Source: Betaproteobacteria bacterium (lineage in GTDB: Bacteria > Pseudomonadota > Gammaproteobacteria > Burkholderiales > SG8-39). Taken from it: a DNA stretch of 64,000 nt. The translations under genes were made by a program, and so were the position numbers. Location of the stretch: contig JAJDOG010000087.1 of the NCBI GenBank assembly GCA_022340285.1, forward strand, positions 1-64,000, given 5' to 3'. Of the stretch, positions 37,195 through 44,917 are shown one piece after another (positions within the stretch are counted from its first letter, which is position 1; every line of letters begins with the position of its first letter). The notes under the pieces are model-generated. The model was not told where the DNA came from and did no database searches. It was given only the letters and a program-made list of their open reading frames with translations.

Positions 37195-38145
37195 TCAGGC
37201 CACGAAGACTTGCGCGATCAGCGCCGCGACCGACGTGACAAACGCTGCACCCAGGAACTCGGCGATGCGAAACAGGCGCAGCTTGGCCAGCGACGACTCA
37301 ATGAGGACCAGGACGAGAACGAAACAGAAGAGCTTGAGCAGCACGAGCGGTATGGCGAGCAGCACCGCGCCGAGGTGTTGCTCACCCGCCAGGCCCCACG
37401 GCGTCACCAGCACGTTGAGAAAGATGCACAGGAGCACGAAGAACTTCATCTGCCCGCCCCATTTCATCAGCGCGAAGCCGCGCCCGGAGTACTCCAACGA
37501 CTTGGACTCGTCGATCATCGCCAGCTCGAAATGACCGGTCGGGTTGTCCACGGGGATCCGCCCGCCCTCGGCAAGGATCAGCATGAGAAACGCCAGCACG
37601 AGAAGCACATGGGATGGTGCGAAGAAGTTCGCCAGCGGCGTCACCCACTTCTGCTGGACGATGTAGGGAATCGTCGAGCCGGCCACGAACGAGACGGTGA
37701 AAAACACGATCATGAAGACCGGCTCGGCGAGAAATCCGACCATCCGCGTGCGGCTCGCCCCGATGGGCCCGTAGGGATTGGCCGTGTCGACCGCCGCGAG
37801 CGTGGCGAAGAATCCCCCCAGCGCCAGCACGAAGCCGCCGCCGAGCATGTCGCCCATGAAGGCGAAGAAGAGGGGGTAGCTCGTCAGCACCGGAATCAGC
37901 AGCGCGACGAAGATTGGCGCAACGAAGACGACGTACGGCGTGAAGCGAAAGATCCACGAACTGTCCTCGGACACGATCTCGTCCTTGTGAAACAGCTTCC
38001 ACAAGTCACGGTAGGGCTGAAAGATGCTCGGCCCGCGCTTGGACTGGACCATTTCCTTGAGCCGCGCGAGCACGCCCGATACGAGCGGCGCGAAGGCCAT
38101 CACGACCACGACTTGCAGGAGATTGAAGAGAATGCGCTCGCTCAT
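37195..38145 (-). CDS. Ehr complex NuoH/HyfC-like membrane subunit
   Basis: The protein has 316 residues. It is the NuoH/HycD/HyfC membrane anchor that joins the peripheral arm to the ion-moving arm: SKRGPSIFQPYRDLWKLFHK, AEGGRIPVDNPTGHFELAMI and ESKSLEYSGRGFAL are the diagnostic loops that face the redox module. It is the first gene of the operon, 148 bases beyond the riboswitch terminator T-run (38293-38298). It has no obvious SD right before the ATG at 38145. Confidence 0.9.
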   Translation of the reverse strand: MSERILFNLLQVVVVMAFAPLVSGVLARLKEMVQSKRGPSIFQPYRDLWKLFHKDEIVSEDSSWIFRFTPYVVFVAPIFVALLIPVLTSYPLFFAFMGDMLGGGFVLALGGFFATLAAVDTANPYGPIGASRTRMVGFLAEPVFMIVFFTVSFVAGSTIPYIVQQKWVTPLANFFAPSHVLLVLAFLMLILAEGGRIPVDNPTGHFELAMIDESKSLEYSGRGFALMKWGGQMKFFVLLCIFLNVLVTPWGLAGEQHLGAVLLAIPLVLLKLFCFVLVLVLIESSLAKLRLFRIAEFLGAAFVTSVAALIAQVFVA

Positions 38146-38292
38146 GTGCGTGCAAGCCCATTCTCGGTGGCCTGCCGACGACATCGGCGGCTACCGACCG
38201 CGGTGTCATGGTCGGCGACAGGCTCGTGGGAGAGCGCCATCCGCATCCTCCGAGGTTGTTCTACGCATTCGCGTCACGTCGGAGGAGGGCAC

Positions 38293-38336
38293 AAAAAAGC
38301 CTACGGAACCGCCCTCCTCGGGCGCGTCACGTAGGC
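38293..38336 (-). terminator. intrinsic terminator forming the expression platform of the fluoride riboswitch
   Basis: On the minus strand GCCTACG (38336-38330) pairs with CGTAGGC (38305-38299), an inner GGC-rich stem CGCCC/GGGCG (38324-38320 with 38314-38310) forms inside, and a run of six T follows (38298-38293). The upstream arm GCCTAC is also the conserved 3' end of the aptamer, so ligand binding and termination are mutually exclusive. It also stops read-through from the upstream mobB-moeA-moaDE-crcB transcript. Confidence 0.85.
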
Positions 38337-38385
38337 ATCATCAGCCTTGCGGCGGTTGTTGTTCGGGAGGAATGCCATCTCCCGC
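38330..38385 (-). ncRNA. fluoride riboswitch aptamer (crcB motif) upstream of the Ehr operon
   Basis: Read on the minus strand, all conserved parts of the fluoride aptamer are present in order. P1 is CGGGAG / CTCCCG (38384-38379 with 38369-38364) enclosing ATGGCAT. The AAC-rich linker is followed by P2 GCC-GCAA-GGC (38353-38344). CTGATGATGCCTAC closes the motif. The long-range pseudoknot GGCAT (38376-38372) with ATGCC (38338-38334) is intact. The sequence is close to the Pseudomonas syringae example as I recall it. The last bases overlap the terminator arm, so fluoride should cause anti-termination and raise expression of the seven genes downstream. Confidence 0.93.
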
Positions 38386-38394
38386 TTCAAGACG

Positions 38395-38423
38395 ATCCTA
38401 GCCGCAATCCGCTCACATGTAAA
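38395..38423 (-). promoter_or_regulatory. sigma-70 promoter of the riboswitch/Ehr operon
   Basis: TTTACA (38423-38418) and TAGGAT (38400-38395) are spaced by exactly 17 bases on the minus strand, directly after the DUF190 stop codon. The predicted start, near 38388, is only a few bases before the aptamer, as usual for riboswitches. Confidence 0.8.
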
Positions 38424-38434
38424 CAGGCACGCGG

Positions 38435-38767
38435 CTACTCTTCGCTGTCATCCGGAAACCACCCGTACTCGACTTCGGAGCGCACGAAGAACACCTGCAC
38501 GCGCTCGGTTCGCAGCAATTCGAGCAACCGCTCGGCGAGCACCGGCGTCGTGACAACGCCCAACTCTATCGGCAGTTTGCCGGCCTCTTCGAAGAAGTGA
38601 CCGTAGTGCATATGTCCGTGCCGCCCGAACCCGCCGACCGCGCGAAACGCGGCACCGCCCTTGATTCCGCAGTCGCGCGCCGCGTTCAAGAGCCACTCGT
38701 GCATCAGGTGATGGTGGTGGCGTGCACCTTCCGGAAAGTAGAACTGCAACCTTACGCCCTTGCGCAT
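38435..38767 (-). CDS. DUF190 family protein, partner of CrcB
   Basis: The protein has 110 residues. It is rich in histidine near the N-terminus (ARHHHHLMHEW) and contains GIKGGAAFRAVGGFG and HMHYGHFFEEAGKLPI, typical of the PII-like DUF190 family that is often next to crcB. The function is not established; a regulatory or sensing role for fluoride export is inferred from the neighbourhood. It follows crcB by 4 bases. The promoter and riboswitch of the next operon begin right after its stop. Confidence 0.85.
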   Translation of the reverse strand: MRKGVRLQFYFPEGARHHHHLMHEWLLNAARDCGIKGGAAFRAVGGFGRHGHMHYGHFFEEAGKLPIELGVVTTPVLAERLLELLRTERVQVFFVRSEVEYGWFPDDSEE

Positions 38768-38771
38768 GCTT

Positions 38772-39155
38772 TCACCTCGTCAGGATGCGGACCGCGGCGA
38801 TGCCCGCCGCGGTCATGGCAAGCGAGCCCAGGAGATGCGTGAGCACGTGCAGGCCGGCCCAGGCGTACTGGCCGCGCCCGAGGAGCGTCACCGCCTCCGC
38901 AGAGAAGGTCGAATAGGTCGTGAGGGCGCCGAGGAATCCGGTGATGATCGCCAATCGCCACTCAGGAGCAATTCCGGGGTATGTCGCGAAAAACTCGATT
39001 GCAATGCCGATCGCGAGTCCCCCGCCGAGATTCGCCGCGAGCGTGCCGAGCGGCAGATCCGGGAGTATGGGGTTGAGCAAAGTGCCCAACCCCCAACGCA
39101 GCCAGGCTCCGAGCGCCGCGCCGACCCCGACCGCCGCGAAAGCGAGCGCAGTCAT
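38772..39155 (-). CDS. crcB: fluoride exporter FluC/CrcB
   Basis: The protein has 127 residues with four membrane helices. Signature segments are [26 protein letters not shown] and [14 protein letters not shown], the last being the conserved TTFSTFS-like fluoride pore motif. FluC works as a dual-topology dimer and keeps cytoplasmic fluoride low. The gene lies only 6 bases after moaE, so it appears to be transcribed with the molybdenum-cofactor genes. No fluoride aptamer is visible upstream of it; the aptamer is downstream, facing the Ehr operon. Confidence 0.9.
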   Translation of the reverse strand: MTALAFAAVGVGAALGAWLRWGLGTLLNPILPDLPLGTLAANLGGGLAIGIAIEFFATYPGIAPEWRLAIITGFLGALTTYSTFSAEAVTLLGRGQYAWAGLHVLTHLLGSLAMTAAGIAAVRILTR

Positions 39156-39161
39156 CTCTGA

Positions 39162-39632
39162 TCAGGCTACGTCCTGCTTGGGCTTCACCCAGCGCTCGGC
39201 GGCGATGTCGTCCGACCCGCGCGCGTCCACCCAACGGCTGCCCTCGGGGGTCTGCTCCTTCTTCCAGAACGGCGCGCGAGTCTTCAGGTAGTCCATCAGG
39301 AACTCGCACGCCGCGAATGCATCGCCGCGATGCTCGCCCACGACCACCACCAGCACGATCTGGTCGAGCGGCTTGAGCTCGCCGACGCGATGAATCACGG
39401 TCGCGTCGATGATGCGCCAGCGCGACCGGGCCTCGGCCACGATGTCCTCGAGGGCCTTCTCGGTCATGCCGGGATAGTGCTCGAGCGTCAGCGTGGCAAC
39501 GGCGTTGCCGTCGTTGACGTCGCGCACGGTGCCGATGAAGCTCGCCACCGCGCCCACCTTGGTGTTGGCCGCCCGCAGCGCGGCGATTTCCCGTCCGATG
39601 TCGAAATCCTCGGTCTGGATGCGCACCGGCAT
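39162..39632 (-). CDS. moaE: molybdopterin synthase catalytic subunit MoaE
   Basis: The protein has 156 residues. Blocks such as GAVASFIGTVRDVN, EHYPGMTEKALEDI, IHRVGELKPLDQIVLVVV and WKKEQTPEGSRWVDARG are characteristic, the KKE lysine being part of the active site. With MoaD it converts precursor Z (cPMP) to molybdopterin. It follows moaD directly, as is common, and precedes crcB. Confidence 0.95.
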   Translation of the reverse strand: MPVRIQTEDFDIGREIAALRAANTKVGAVASFIGTVRDVNDGNAVATLTLEHYPGMTEKALEDIVAEARSRWRIIDATVIHRVGELKPLDQIVLVVVVGEHRGDAFAACEFLMDYLKTRAPFWKKEQTPEGSRWVDARGSDDIAAERWVKPKQDVA

Positions 39633-39633
39633 T

Positions 39634-39888
39634 TCAGCCTCCTGTCACGGGAGGAAAGAACGCGACTTCGTCCCCCGCGTGCACCGGCGTTCCCGGCTCG
39701 GCCATTTCGTGGTTCACCGCAACGCGCAGCGCCCTGCCCTGCTCGAGTGCGCTCTGCCACGTCGCGCCGCGCGCCATCAGATGGGCGCGGAGGCCCGCGA
39801 CGGTCGTCACGCCGCCCGGCAGCGCAAGCTCCTCGGACGCCTTGCCGAGATCCTCGCGCAGCTTTGCGAAATACAGCACTTTAATCAT
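39634..39888 (-). CDS. moaD: molybdopterin synthase sulfur carrier subunit MoaD
   Basis: The protein has 84 residues, with a ubiquitin-like fold and the C-terminal FFPPVTGG whose final glycine becomes the thiocarboxylate. The ATG at 39888 gives the normal length; the frame is open further upstream but that sequence overlaps moeA. It acts with MoaE. Confidence 0.95.
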   Translation of the reverse strand: MIKVLYFAKLREDLGKASEELALPGGVTTVAGLRAHLMARGATWQSALEQGRALRVAVNHEMAEPGTPVHAGDEVAFFPPVTGG

Positions 39889-39892
39889 CGAT

Positions 39893-41098
39893 CTAGCCGA
39901 GCAGCTCCGAGAGCGGGATGTAGCGAACCATGTCGCCACGCGCAATCGGCTGGCGCTCGGGATTGTCGACCAGGCCGTCGGCGAACACTGCCGAGGTCAG
40001 CACGGCCGACCCCTGATTCGGAAAGAGCGCCAGCCCTCCCTCGCCGTTCAATTTTACCCGCAGGAATTCGCGGCGCGCGTCGGGCTTCGGCCAGTCGAAG
40101 TCGGCCCGCATCGGAAACGCGAGAGGCTCGACCGTCGAAACGCCCTGGCAGCGCAGGATGAACGGCCGGACGAAGACGACTGCGGTGACGAAGAGCGACA
40201 CCGGGTTGCCGGGAAGACCGATGAATGCCGCGCGGCCCACCTTGCCGAAGGCGAGCGGCTTGCCCGGCTTGACCGCGATGCGCCACATCTCGATCTCGCC
40301 TTCGGCCTCGACGGCAGCCTTCACGTAATCCTCTTCCCCGACCGACATCCCGCCGCTCGTCACGATGAGATCGCTCGTCGCGGCCGCGCGGCGGAACGCT
40401 TCGCGCGTCGCCGCGAGCGAATCGGGAATGATCCCCAGATCGTTCACCTCGCAGCCGAGTTGCTGCAGCAAGCCGCGGATCGTGAACCGGTTCGAGTTGT
40501 AGATCGCGCCTTCGGGAAGCTTCTCACCCGGCATGACGAGCTCGTTGCCGGTGAAGAACACTGCGACGCGCAGCCGCCGGTACACAGGGAGACTCGCAAG
40601 GCCCACGGAGGCCGCGAGCCCGCACGCCTGCGGCGTGAGCTTCGCGCCGCGCTCGAGAATGCGGCTCCCCGCACGAATGTCCTCTCCGGCCCTGCGTATC
40701 CACTCGCCCTGCTGCGGCTTGTGCCGCACCACGACGTGCTCGCCCTCGACGGTGCAGACCTCCTGGATCACGACCGCGTCGGCGCCCGGCGGAATCGGTG
40801 CGCCCGTGAAGATGCGCGCCGCCGTGCCCGGCGCAAGCGCCTTCCCGATCGTTCCGGCCGGAATGCGCTGGGCAATGTGGAGCCGTGCTTCGCCGCTCCC
40901 ACAATCGGCCGCGCGCACGGCGAAGCCATCCATCGAGGTGTTGTCCAGCGGCGGCACGTTGACGGCGGAAAACTGGTCCGCTGCCAGCACGCGACCGGTC
41001 GCCTCGAGCGTGCTCACGGGCTCGGTATCGGCGATCGGCGCCGCGCCGCCCAGCAGGGCGCCGAGCGCCTCGTCCACGGTGATCATTGGCTTGTTCAT
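39893..41098 (-). CDS. moeA: molybdopterin molybdenumtransferase MoeA
   Basis: The protein has 401 residues, normal for MoeA. VPPLDNTSMDGFAVRA is the N-terminal signature, RIFTGAPIPPGADAVVIQE and VTSGGMSVGEEDYVK are conserved, and LPGNPVSLFVTAVVFVRP is the C-terminal domain signature. It inserts molybdate into adenylated molybdopterin. Its ATG overlaps the end of mobB. Confidence 0.95.
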   Translation of the reverse strand: MNKPMITVDEALGALLGGAAPIADTEPVSTLEATGRVLAADQFSAVNVPPLDNTSMDGFAVRAADCGSGEARLHIAQRIPAGTIGKALAPGTAARIFTGAPIPPGADAVVIQEVCTVEGEHVVVRHKPQQGEWIRRAGEDIRAGSRILERGAKLTPQACGLAASVGLASLPVYRRLRVAVFFTGNELVMPGEKLPEGAIYNSNRFTIRGLLQQLGCEVNDLGIIPDSLAATREAFRRAAATSDLIVTSGGMSVGEEDYVKAAVEAEGEIEMWRIAVKPGKPLAFGKVGRAAFIGLPGNPVSLFVTAVVFVRPFILRCQGVSTVEPLAFPMRADFDWPKPDARREFLRVKLNGEGGLALFPNQGSAVLTSAVFADGLVDNPERQPIARGDMVRYIPLSELLG

Positions 41099-41589
41099 CT
41101 GAACCCGTTGTACTTTAGGACGAAATTCGCGATGCCGTCGTAGTCGTTGAGGTCGAACTGCGGCAGCTTCGTCTCGAGCGGGACGTCCGACGCTGCAGCC
41201 ACGATATCGCTGTCGTCCGGATACAGCATCGGTTTCCCGTTCGCCTCGCGGTAGATCTCGAGCTTCGGCATCGGGTAGCGCTTGTAGCCCTCGATCAGCA
41301 GCAGATCACATGGTGCCATCCGCTTGATCTGATCCTCGATTTCCGGCTCGGGTTCCCCGCGCAGCTCGTGCATGAGCACCCAGCGCTTCCCGGAGGTGAC
41401 CAACACTTCGTGACACCCTGCTTGCCGGTGCCGGTACGAGTCCTTGCCGGGCTGGTCGACGTCGAAGCTGTGGTGCGCATGCTTGATCAATGAAACCTTC
41501 AGCCCGCGCCCGACGAGGCGTGGGATCAGCTGCTCGATAAGCGTGGTCTTTCCGCTGCCGGACCAGCCGGCAAATCCGAACACCTTCAT
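41095..41589 (-). CDS. mobB: molybdopterin-guanine dinucleotide biosynthesis protein MobB
   Basis: From MKVFGFAGWSGSGKTTL at 41589 the protein has 164 residues. The P-loop GWSGSGKTT lies at 8-16, HAHHSFDVDQPGKDSYRH is the MobB signature, and LLLIEGYKRYPMPKLEIYR is the Walker B region. This GTP-binding protein assists attachment of GMP to the cofactor. An in-frame ATG at 41715 would add a non-conserved extension and is not favoured. It is the first gene of mobB-moeA-moaD-moaE-crcB-DUF190. Confidence 0.92.
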   Translation of the reverse strand: MKVFGFAGWSGSGKTTLIEQLIPRLVGRGLKVSLIKHAHHSFDVDQPGKDSYRHRQAGCHEVLVTSGKRWVLMHELRGEPEPEIEDQIKRMAPCDLLLIEGYKRYPMPKLEIYREANGKPMLYPDDSDIVAAASDVPLETKLPQFDLNDYDGIANFVLKYNGFR

Positions 41590-41726
41590 CCCAGGCGCCT
41601 GGCGCCGCTCGGGCGCGAGCCCCCGTCGGCAAAGTGGTTGATTGGAAAGCATGAATTCTAGCAGGCCCGCCTGCTCGACCGCCGCCGCGCGGACCGGCCA
41701 GGGATTCACCGCCACGACAGGTCGGG

Positions 41727-42491
41727 CTACAACGCTCCCACAGCGGTAAAGCCGTGCCGCGAAAGAATCTCCTGTCCCGGTGTCGAGAGCACGAAGAACG
41801 CGAGGTCCCAGGCGCCCTGACTCGCGTTCCGCATGACCGTCAGTCCGTAGTCAGCGCCGACGGCGAGATACTCCGGGACCTCCACGATCGCGAGCTGCGG
41901 CTCCTCCTTCGTCGCAGCCAGCGCATTCGTGCAGTAGGTCAGAAAGATGTCCGCCGTCCCTTGCGCCACCAGCACGCCATAGACCACCCGGTCCTTCGGC
42001 GGCGGCGGCGAATCCGGCCCACCGGTGAGCTTCAGCGCTTTCTCCCTCAGGGTCTTTCCCGCGCCTGGATGCACCGCTTCCGCCCTGTCGAATAGCTGAA
42101 ACGCGTAGTCGCCGGACGGATCGGCATGCGGCGTGGACGTGCCGAGCTTCACACCTGGATCGAGCATGCGTTCGAGGAGGGTCTCGGTCGTCACCGCGAT
42201 CTCGGGCGATGCGAGCGCACACAGCCGGTTGCGTGCGAAGAGCGCGACCGGTCCGCTCATTCCCGCAGCGGCAAGCGCCTGCGGATGCGCAATGTTCGCA
42301 GACGCAAAGACTTCAGCGGGTTCGCCGTCGCCGATGCGCTGCCTGAGGAGGCCAGACGCACCGAACGTCTTGACGACCTTCGGTCCGCCGCCCGCGGTGA
42401 ACGCCGCCGCGATTTCGCTCATCGCGCCCCGCAGGCTGCCTGCGGCGTATAGCCGAACCGCCTCCTGCGCATGCACGGCATTTCCAAACAC
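41727..42491 (-). CDS. ModA-like molybdate (or related oxyanion) binding protein
   Basis: About 250 residues follow the GTG at 42491, with the ModA-type opening LYAAGSLRGAMSEIAAAF and KTFGASGLLRQRI. The same frame continues upstream through a hydrophobic stretch (ALLVLTGLFV) up to the stop of the Tup binding-protein gene without an ATG, GTG or TTG. A signal peptide is therefore encoded, but its start codon is unclear (perhaps CTG, or a start base altered in this strain). It would be a periplasmic binding protein for molybdate or a related anion. No cognate permease or ATPase gene follows; the Tup genes may serve it, or it may be scavenging alone. Confidence 0.7.
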   Translation of the reverse strand: MFGNAVHAQEAVRLYAAGSLRGAMSEIAAAFTAGGGPKVVKTFGASGLLRQRIGDGEPAEVFASANIAHPQALAAAGMSGPVALFARNRLCALASPEIAVTTETLLERMLDPGVKLGTSTPHADPSGDYAFQLFDRAEAVHPGAGKTLREKALKLTGGPDSPPPPKDRVVYGVLVAQGTADIFLTYCTNALAATKEEPQLAIVEVPEYLAVGADYGLTVMRNASQGAWDLAFFVLSTPGQEILSRHGFTAVGAL

Positions 42492-42545
42492 GAACAGCCC
42501 CGTCAGGACGAGCAGCGCAGGCCTTCCCTCATTGCTTCCAGTCCG

Positions 42546-43373
42546 TCACTGCTTTGCGTTGGGGAAGAAGAGCTGCTGGCCGCCGATCTTGTAGCTCGCA
42601 ATCTGCTTCTGACCTGCCGGCGAGAGCACCCAGTCGATGAACACCTGGCCCATGTCCTTCTTCACGTGGGGGTGCTTCGCGGGGTTCACGAGCATGATGC
42701 CGTACTGATTGAAGAGCCGCGGGTCGCCCTCGACGAGGACCGTGAGATCGCCGCGATTCTTGAACGACAGCCACGTGCCGCGGTCTGTGAGCACGTAGGC
42801 GCTCATCCCGGACGCCGTGTTGAGCGTTGCGCCCATCCCGGAGCCGGTCTCCCGATACCAGCTGCCTTTCCCGGCCGTGGGGTCGACACCGGCTGCTTTC
42901 CAATACCGAAGCTCTGCCGAATGGGTGCCGCTCTTGTCGCCGCGCGAAGCGAACGGCGCCTTCGCCGCCTCGATCGTCTTGAGCGCGACGAGGATGTCCT
43001 TGCCGCCGCCGACCTTGGCGGGATCGCTCTTCGGACCGACGAGGACGAAATCGTTGTACATCACATCGTTACGGTCTATGCCGTACCCCTCGGCAACGAA
43101 CTTCTCCTCCGCGCGCTTGTTGTGGACGAACAGCACATCGGCGTCGCCGCGGCGGGCGAGATCGAGCGCCTGTCCGGTACCGAGCGCGACGACGCGCACC
43201 TGGATCCCCGTCTGCTTCTCGAACACGGGAAGGATGGCCTTGAAGAGCCCCGAGTTCTCGGTCGAGGTCGTCGAAGCGACGGTGATGAACTTGTCCTGCG
43301 CGAAGACGGGTGCGGCAGCGAGCGCTGCTCCTCCGATTGCGGCGACGACCAGGGTGCGTCGGATCATGTCCAT
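42546..43373 (-). CDS. tungstate/oxyanion ABC transporter substrate-binding protein (TupA type)
   Basis: The protein has 275 residues. A signal peptide (core TLVVAAIGGAALAAAPVFA, cleaved near AQ) precedes the TupA opening ITVASTTSTENSGLF, followed by RVVALGTGQALDLARRGDADV and FASRGDKSGTHSAEL. These are the TTT-S and RGDxSGT motifs of tungstate-specific binding proteins of the COG2998 group. It captures tungstate, or possibly molybdate, in the periplasm for the permease and ATPase encoded just upstream. Its start overlaps the end of the ATPase gene. Confidence 0.85.
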   Translation of the reverse strand: MDMIRRTLVVAAIGGAALAAAPVFAQDKFITVASTTSTENSGLFKAILPVFEKQTGIQVRVVALGTGQALDLARRGDADVLFVHNKRAEEKFVAEGYGIDRNDVMYNDFVLVGPKSDPAKVGGGKDILVALKTIEAAKAPFASRGDKSGTHSAELRYWKAAGVDPTAGKGSWYRETGSGMGATLNTASGMSAYVLTDRGTWLSFKNRGDLTVLVEGDPRLFNQYGIMLVNPAKHPHVKKDMGQVFIDWVLSPAGQKQIASYKIGGQQLFFPNAKQ

Positions 43374-44113
43374 GGCAACTCTCCTTTGATGAAGGCGGCG
43401 GCCTCGGCCGTCGCCGGGGCGGTGAAGAAACGCTCGGCCGGGGCGTGCTCGGCGAGCCGGCCTTGGTTGAGAAAAAAGATCTCGTCGGCGAGGCGGCGTG
43501 CCTGCCCGAGGTTGTGGGTCGTCATGACGATCTTCGTGCCGCACGCGTGGATCGCGGCGATCGCCGTCTCGATCTCGCGCGTCGCGGTCGGATCCAGGCT
43601 GGCGGTCGGCTCGTCCAGGAACAGGACCTCGGGGCGTAGCGCCCACGCGCGTGCGATCGCGAGGCGTTGCTGCTCGCCGCCCGAAAGCACCCGCGCCGAC
43701 CGGCCCGCGAGATGCCCCAGGCCGACGCGCTCGATCGCTTCGCGCGCGAGGCGGGTCCGATCGGCGCGCGCCACATCCTGCAGGGCGAGCGCGTATTCGA
43801 GATTGGCAATTGCCGATCGCCGCAGCATCACCGGTCGCTGAAACACCATCGCCTGACGCCGACCGATCGCGGCGGTGCCGACCCCGCGCCATACCACTCT
43901 TCCCGACGTTGGCCTGAGGAGCCCGTGGCAGAGCCGCATCAGCACGCTCTTGCCGGCGCCGTTGGGCCCGACGATGACCGTCCGGGAACCGGCGCCGATC
44001 TCGCAGGAGATCGCGTCAACGATTGCCCGCCCGCCGGCAACGAACGAGACGCTCTCCAGCACGAGCGGCAGAATCGACGATGGCGCGCGCACGGCGGACT
44101 CCGGTCTATCCAT
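43364..44113 (-). CDS. tungstate ABC transporter ATPase (TupC type)
   Basis: The protein has 249 residues. Walker A is GPNGAGKS, the ABC signature is LSGGEQQRLAIARA, Walker B is EVLFLDEPTASLDP, and the switch histidine is in MTTHNLGQ. It powers import of the anion delivered by the TupA-like protein. It overlaps the permease gene upstream by eight bases and the TupA gene downstream, so the three are one operon. Confidence 0.88.
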   Translation of the reverse strand: MDRPESAVRAPSSILPLVLESVSFVAGGRAIVDAISCEIGAGSRTVIVGPNGAGKSVLMRLCHGLLRPTSGRVVWRGVGTAAIGRRQAMVFQRPVMLRRSAIANLEYALALQDVARADRTRLAREAIERVGLGHLAGRSARVLSGGEQQRLAIARAWALRPEVLFLDEPTASLDPTATREIETAIAAIHACGTKIVMTTHNLGQARRLADEIFFLNQGRLAEHAPAERFFTAPATAEAAAFIKGELPWT

Positions 44114-44810
44114 AGCGACGCTGGGCGGCTTCCTTCGTGAGATACGCCGCGGCGTTCAGGATCAGCACCAGCGAGATCAGGATCACGCCCAGCCCGAGTG
44201 CGAGCGGCAGATCACCCTTGCTCGTCTCGAGCGCAATCGCCGTCGTCATCACGCGCGTCACGCCGTCGATGTTGCCGCCCACGATCATCACGGCCCCGAC
44301 CTCGGCGGCGGCGCGCCCGAATCCGGCGAGCACCGCGGTCAATAACGAGAAGCGGGTGTCCCAGAGCAGCGTGAAGGCCGCCGACAGGCGCCCCGCGCCG
44401 AGCGATCGGAGCTGTTCCTGGTACTCGGACCACGCGTCCTCGATCGCCTGCCGCGAGAGGGCCGCGATGATTGGCAAGATCAGCACGGTCTGCGCGATGA
44501 CCATCGCTGTCGGCGTGAACAGGATCCCGAGAGCACCGAGCGGGCCCGCTCGCGACAGCAGCAGATACACCAGCAATCCGACCACCACGGGCGGCAATCC
44601 CATCAAAGCGTTCAACACGACGATCAGCGTTCGGCGCCCCGGAAACCGTCCCACGGCGATTGCGGCCCCGATCGGCAGGCCGATCAGCGCCGCGACCAGT
44701 ACGGCGGTAAGGCTCACGCGCAAGCTGAGCAGGACGATTTCGATGAGCGTCGCATCGCCGCTTGCAACCAGTGCCGCGGCCTGCCCGAACGCCTCATGCA
44801 GACTGTTCAT
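44106..44810 (-). CDS. tungstate ABC transporter permease (TupB type)
   Basis: The protein has 234 residues and about five membrane helices. GLPIGAAIAVGRFPGRR, LMGLPPVVVGLLVYLLLS and the EAA-like coupling loop FGRAAAEVGAVMIVGGNIDG are typical of TupB/ModB-type permeases. A GAGAAGG site precedes the ATG. It is the first gene of the Tup operon; its promoter region (44811-44917) contains two palindromes. Confidence 0.88.
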   Translation of the reverse strand: MNSLHEAFGQAAALVASGDATLIEIVLLSLRVSLTAVLVAALIGLPIGAAIAVGRFPGRRTLIVVLNALMGLPPVVVGLLVYLLLSRAGPLGALGILFTPTAMVIAQTVLILPIIAALSRQAIEDAWSEYQEQLRSLGAGRLSAAFTLLWDTRFSLLTAVLAGFGRAAAEVGAVMIVGGNIDGVTRVMTTAIALETSKGDLPLALGLGVILISLVLILNAAAYLTKEAAQRRYG

Positions 44811-44868
44811 TTGCCTTCTCCGAACGAACGCAGACGTCGCCGCGGCGTCAAAAGATGGCGCAGCAATA

Positions 44869-44888
44869 ATATGTTCTTTCGGACATAG
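44869..44888. promoter_or_regulatory. palindrome 1 in the Tup/regulator intergenic region
   Basis: ATATGT-N8-ACATAG is an imperfect inverted repeat with the same geometry as the palindrome at 44937, 68 bases away. The pair probably forms the operator of the adjacent ModE-like regulator. The first copy is close to the tupB start. Confidence 0.55.
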
Positions 44889-44917
44889 ATTCCCATGATT
44901 GCCTGGAAGATTATGCG

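Noticed and set aside
30507-38145. Annotation as NADH dehydrogenase (complex I) or as formate hydrogenlyase/hydrogenase 4
   Set aside because: No NuoE/F/G or formate dehydrogenase gene is present and the NiFe-binding cysteines are missing, so an Ehr complex fits better.
39156-39161. A fluoride riboswitch in front of crcB
   Set aside because: Only six bases separate moaE and crcB; the aptamer is downstream of DUF190 and points toward the Ehr operon.
41590-41715. N-terminal extension of MobB from an ATG at 41715
   Set aside because: The extra 42 residues are not like MobB, and the P-loop follows directly after the ATG at 41589.
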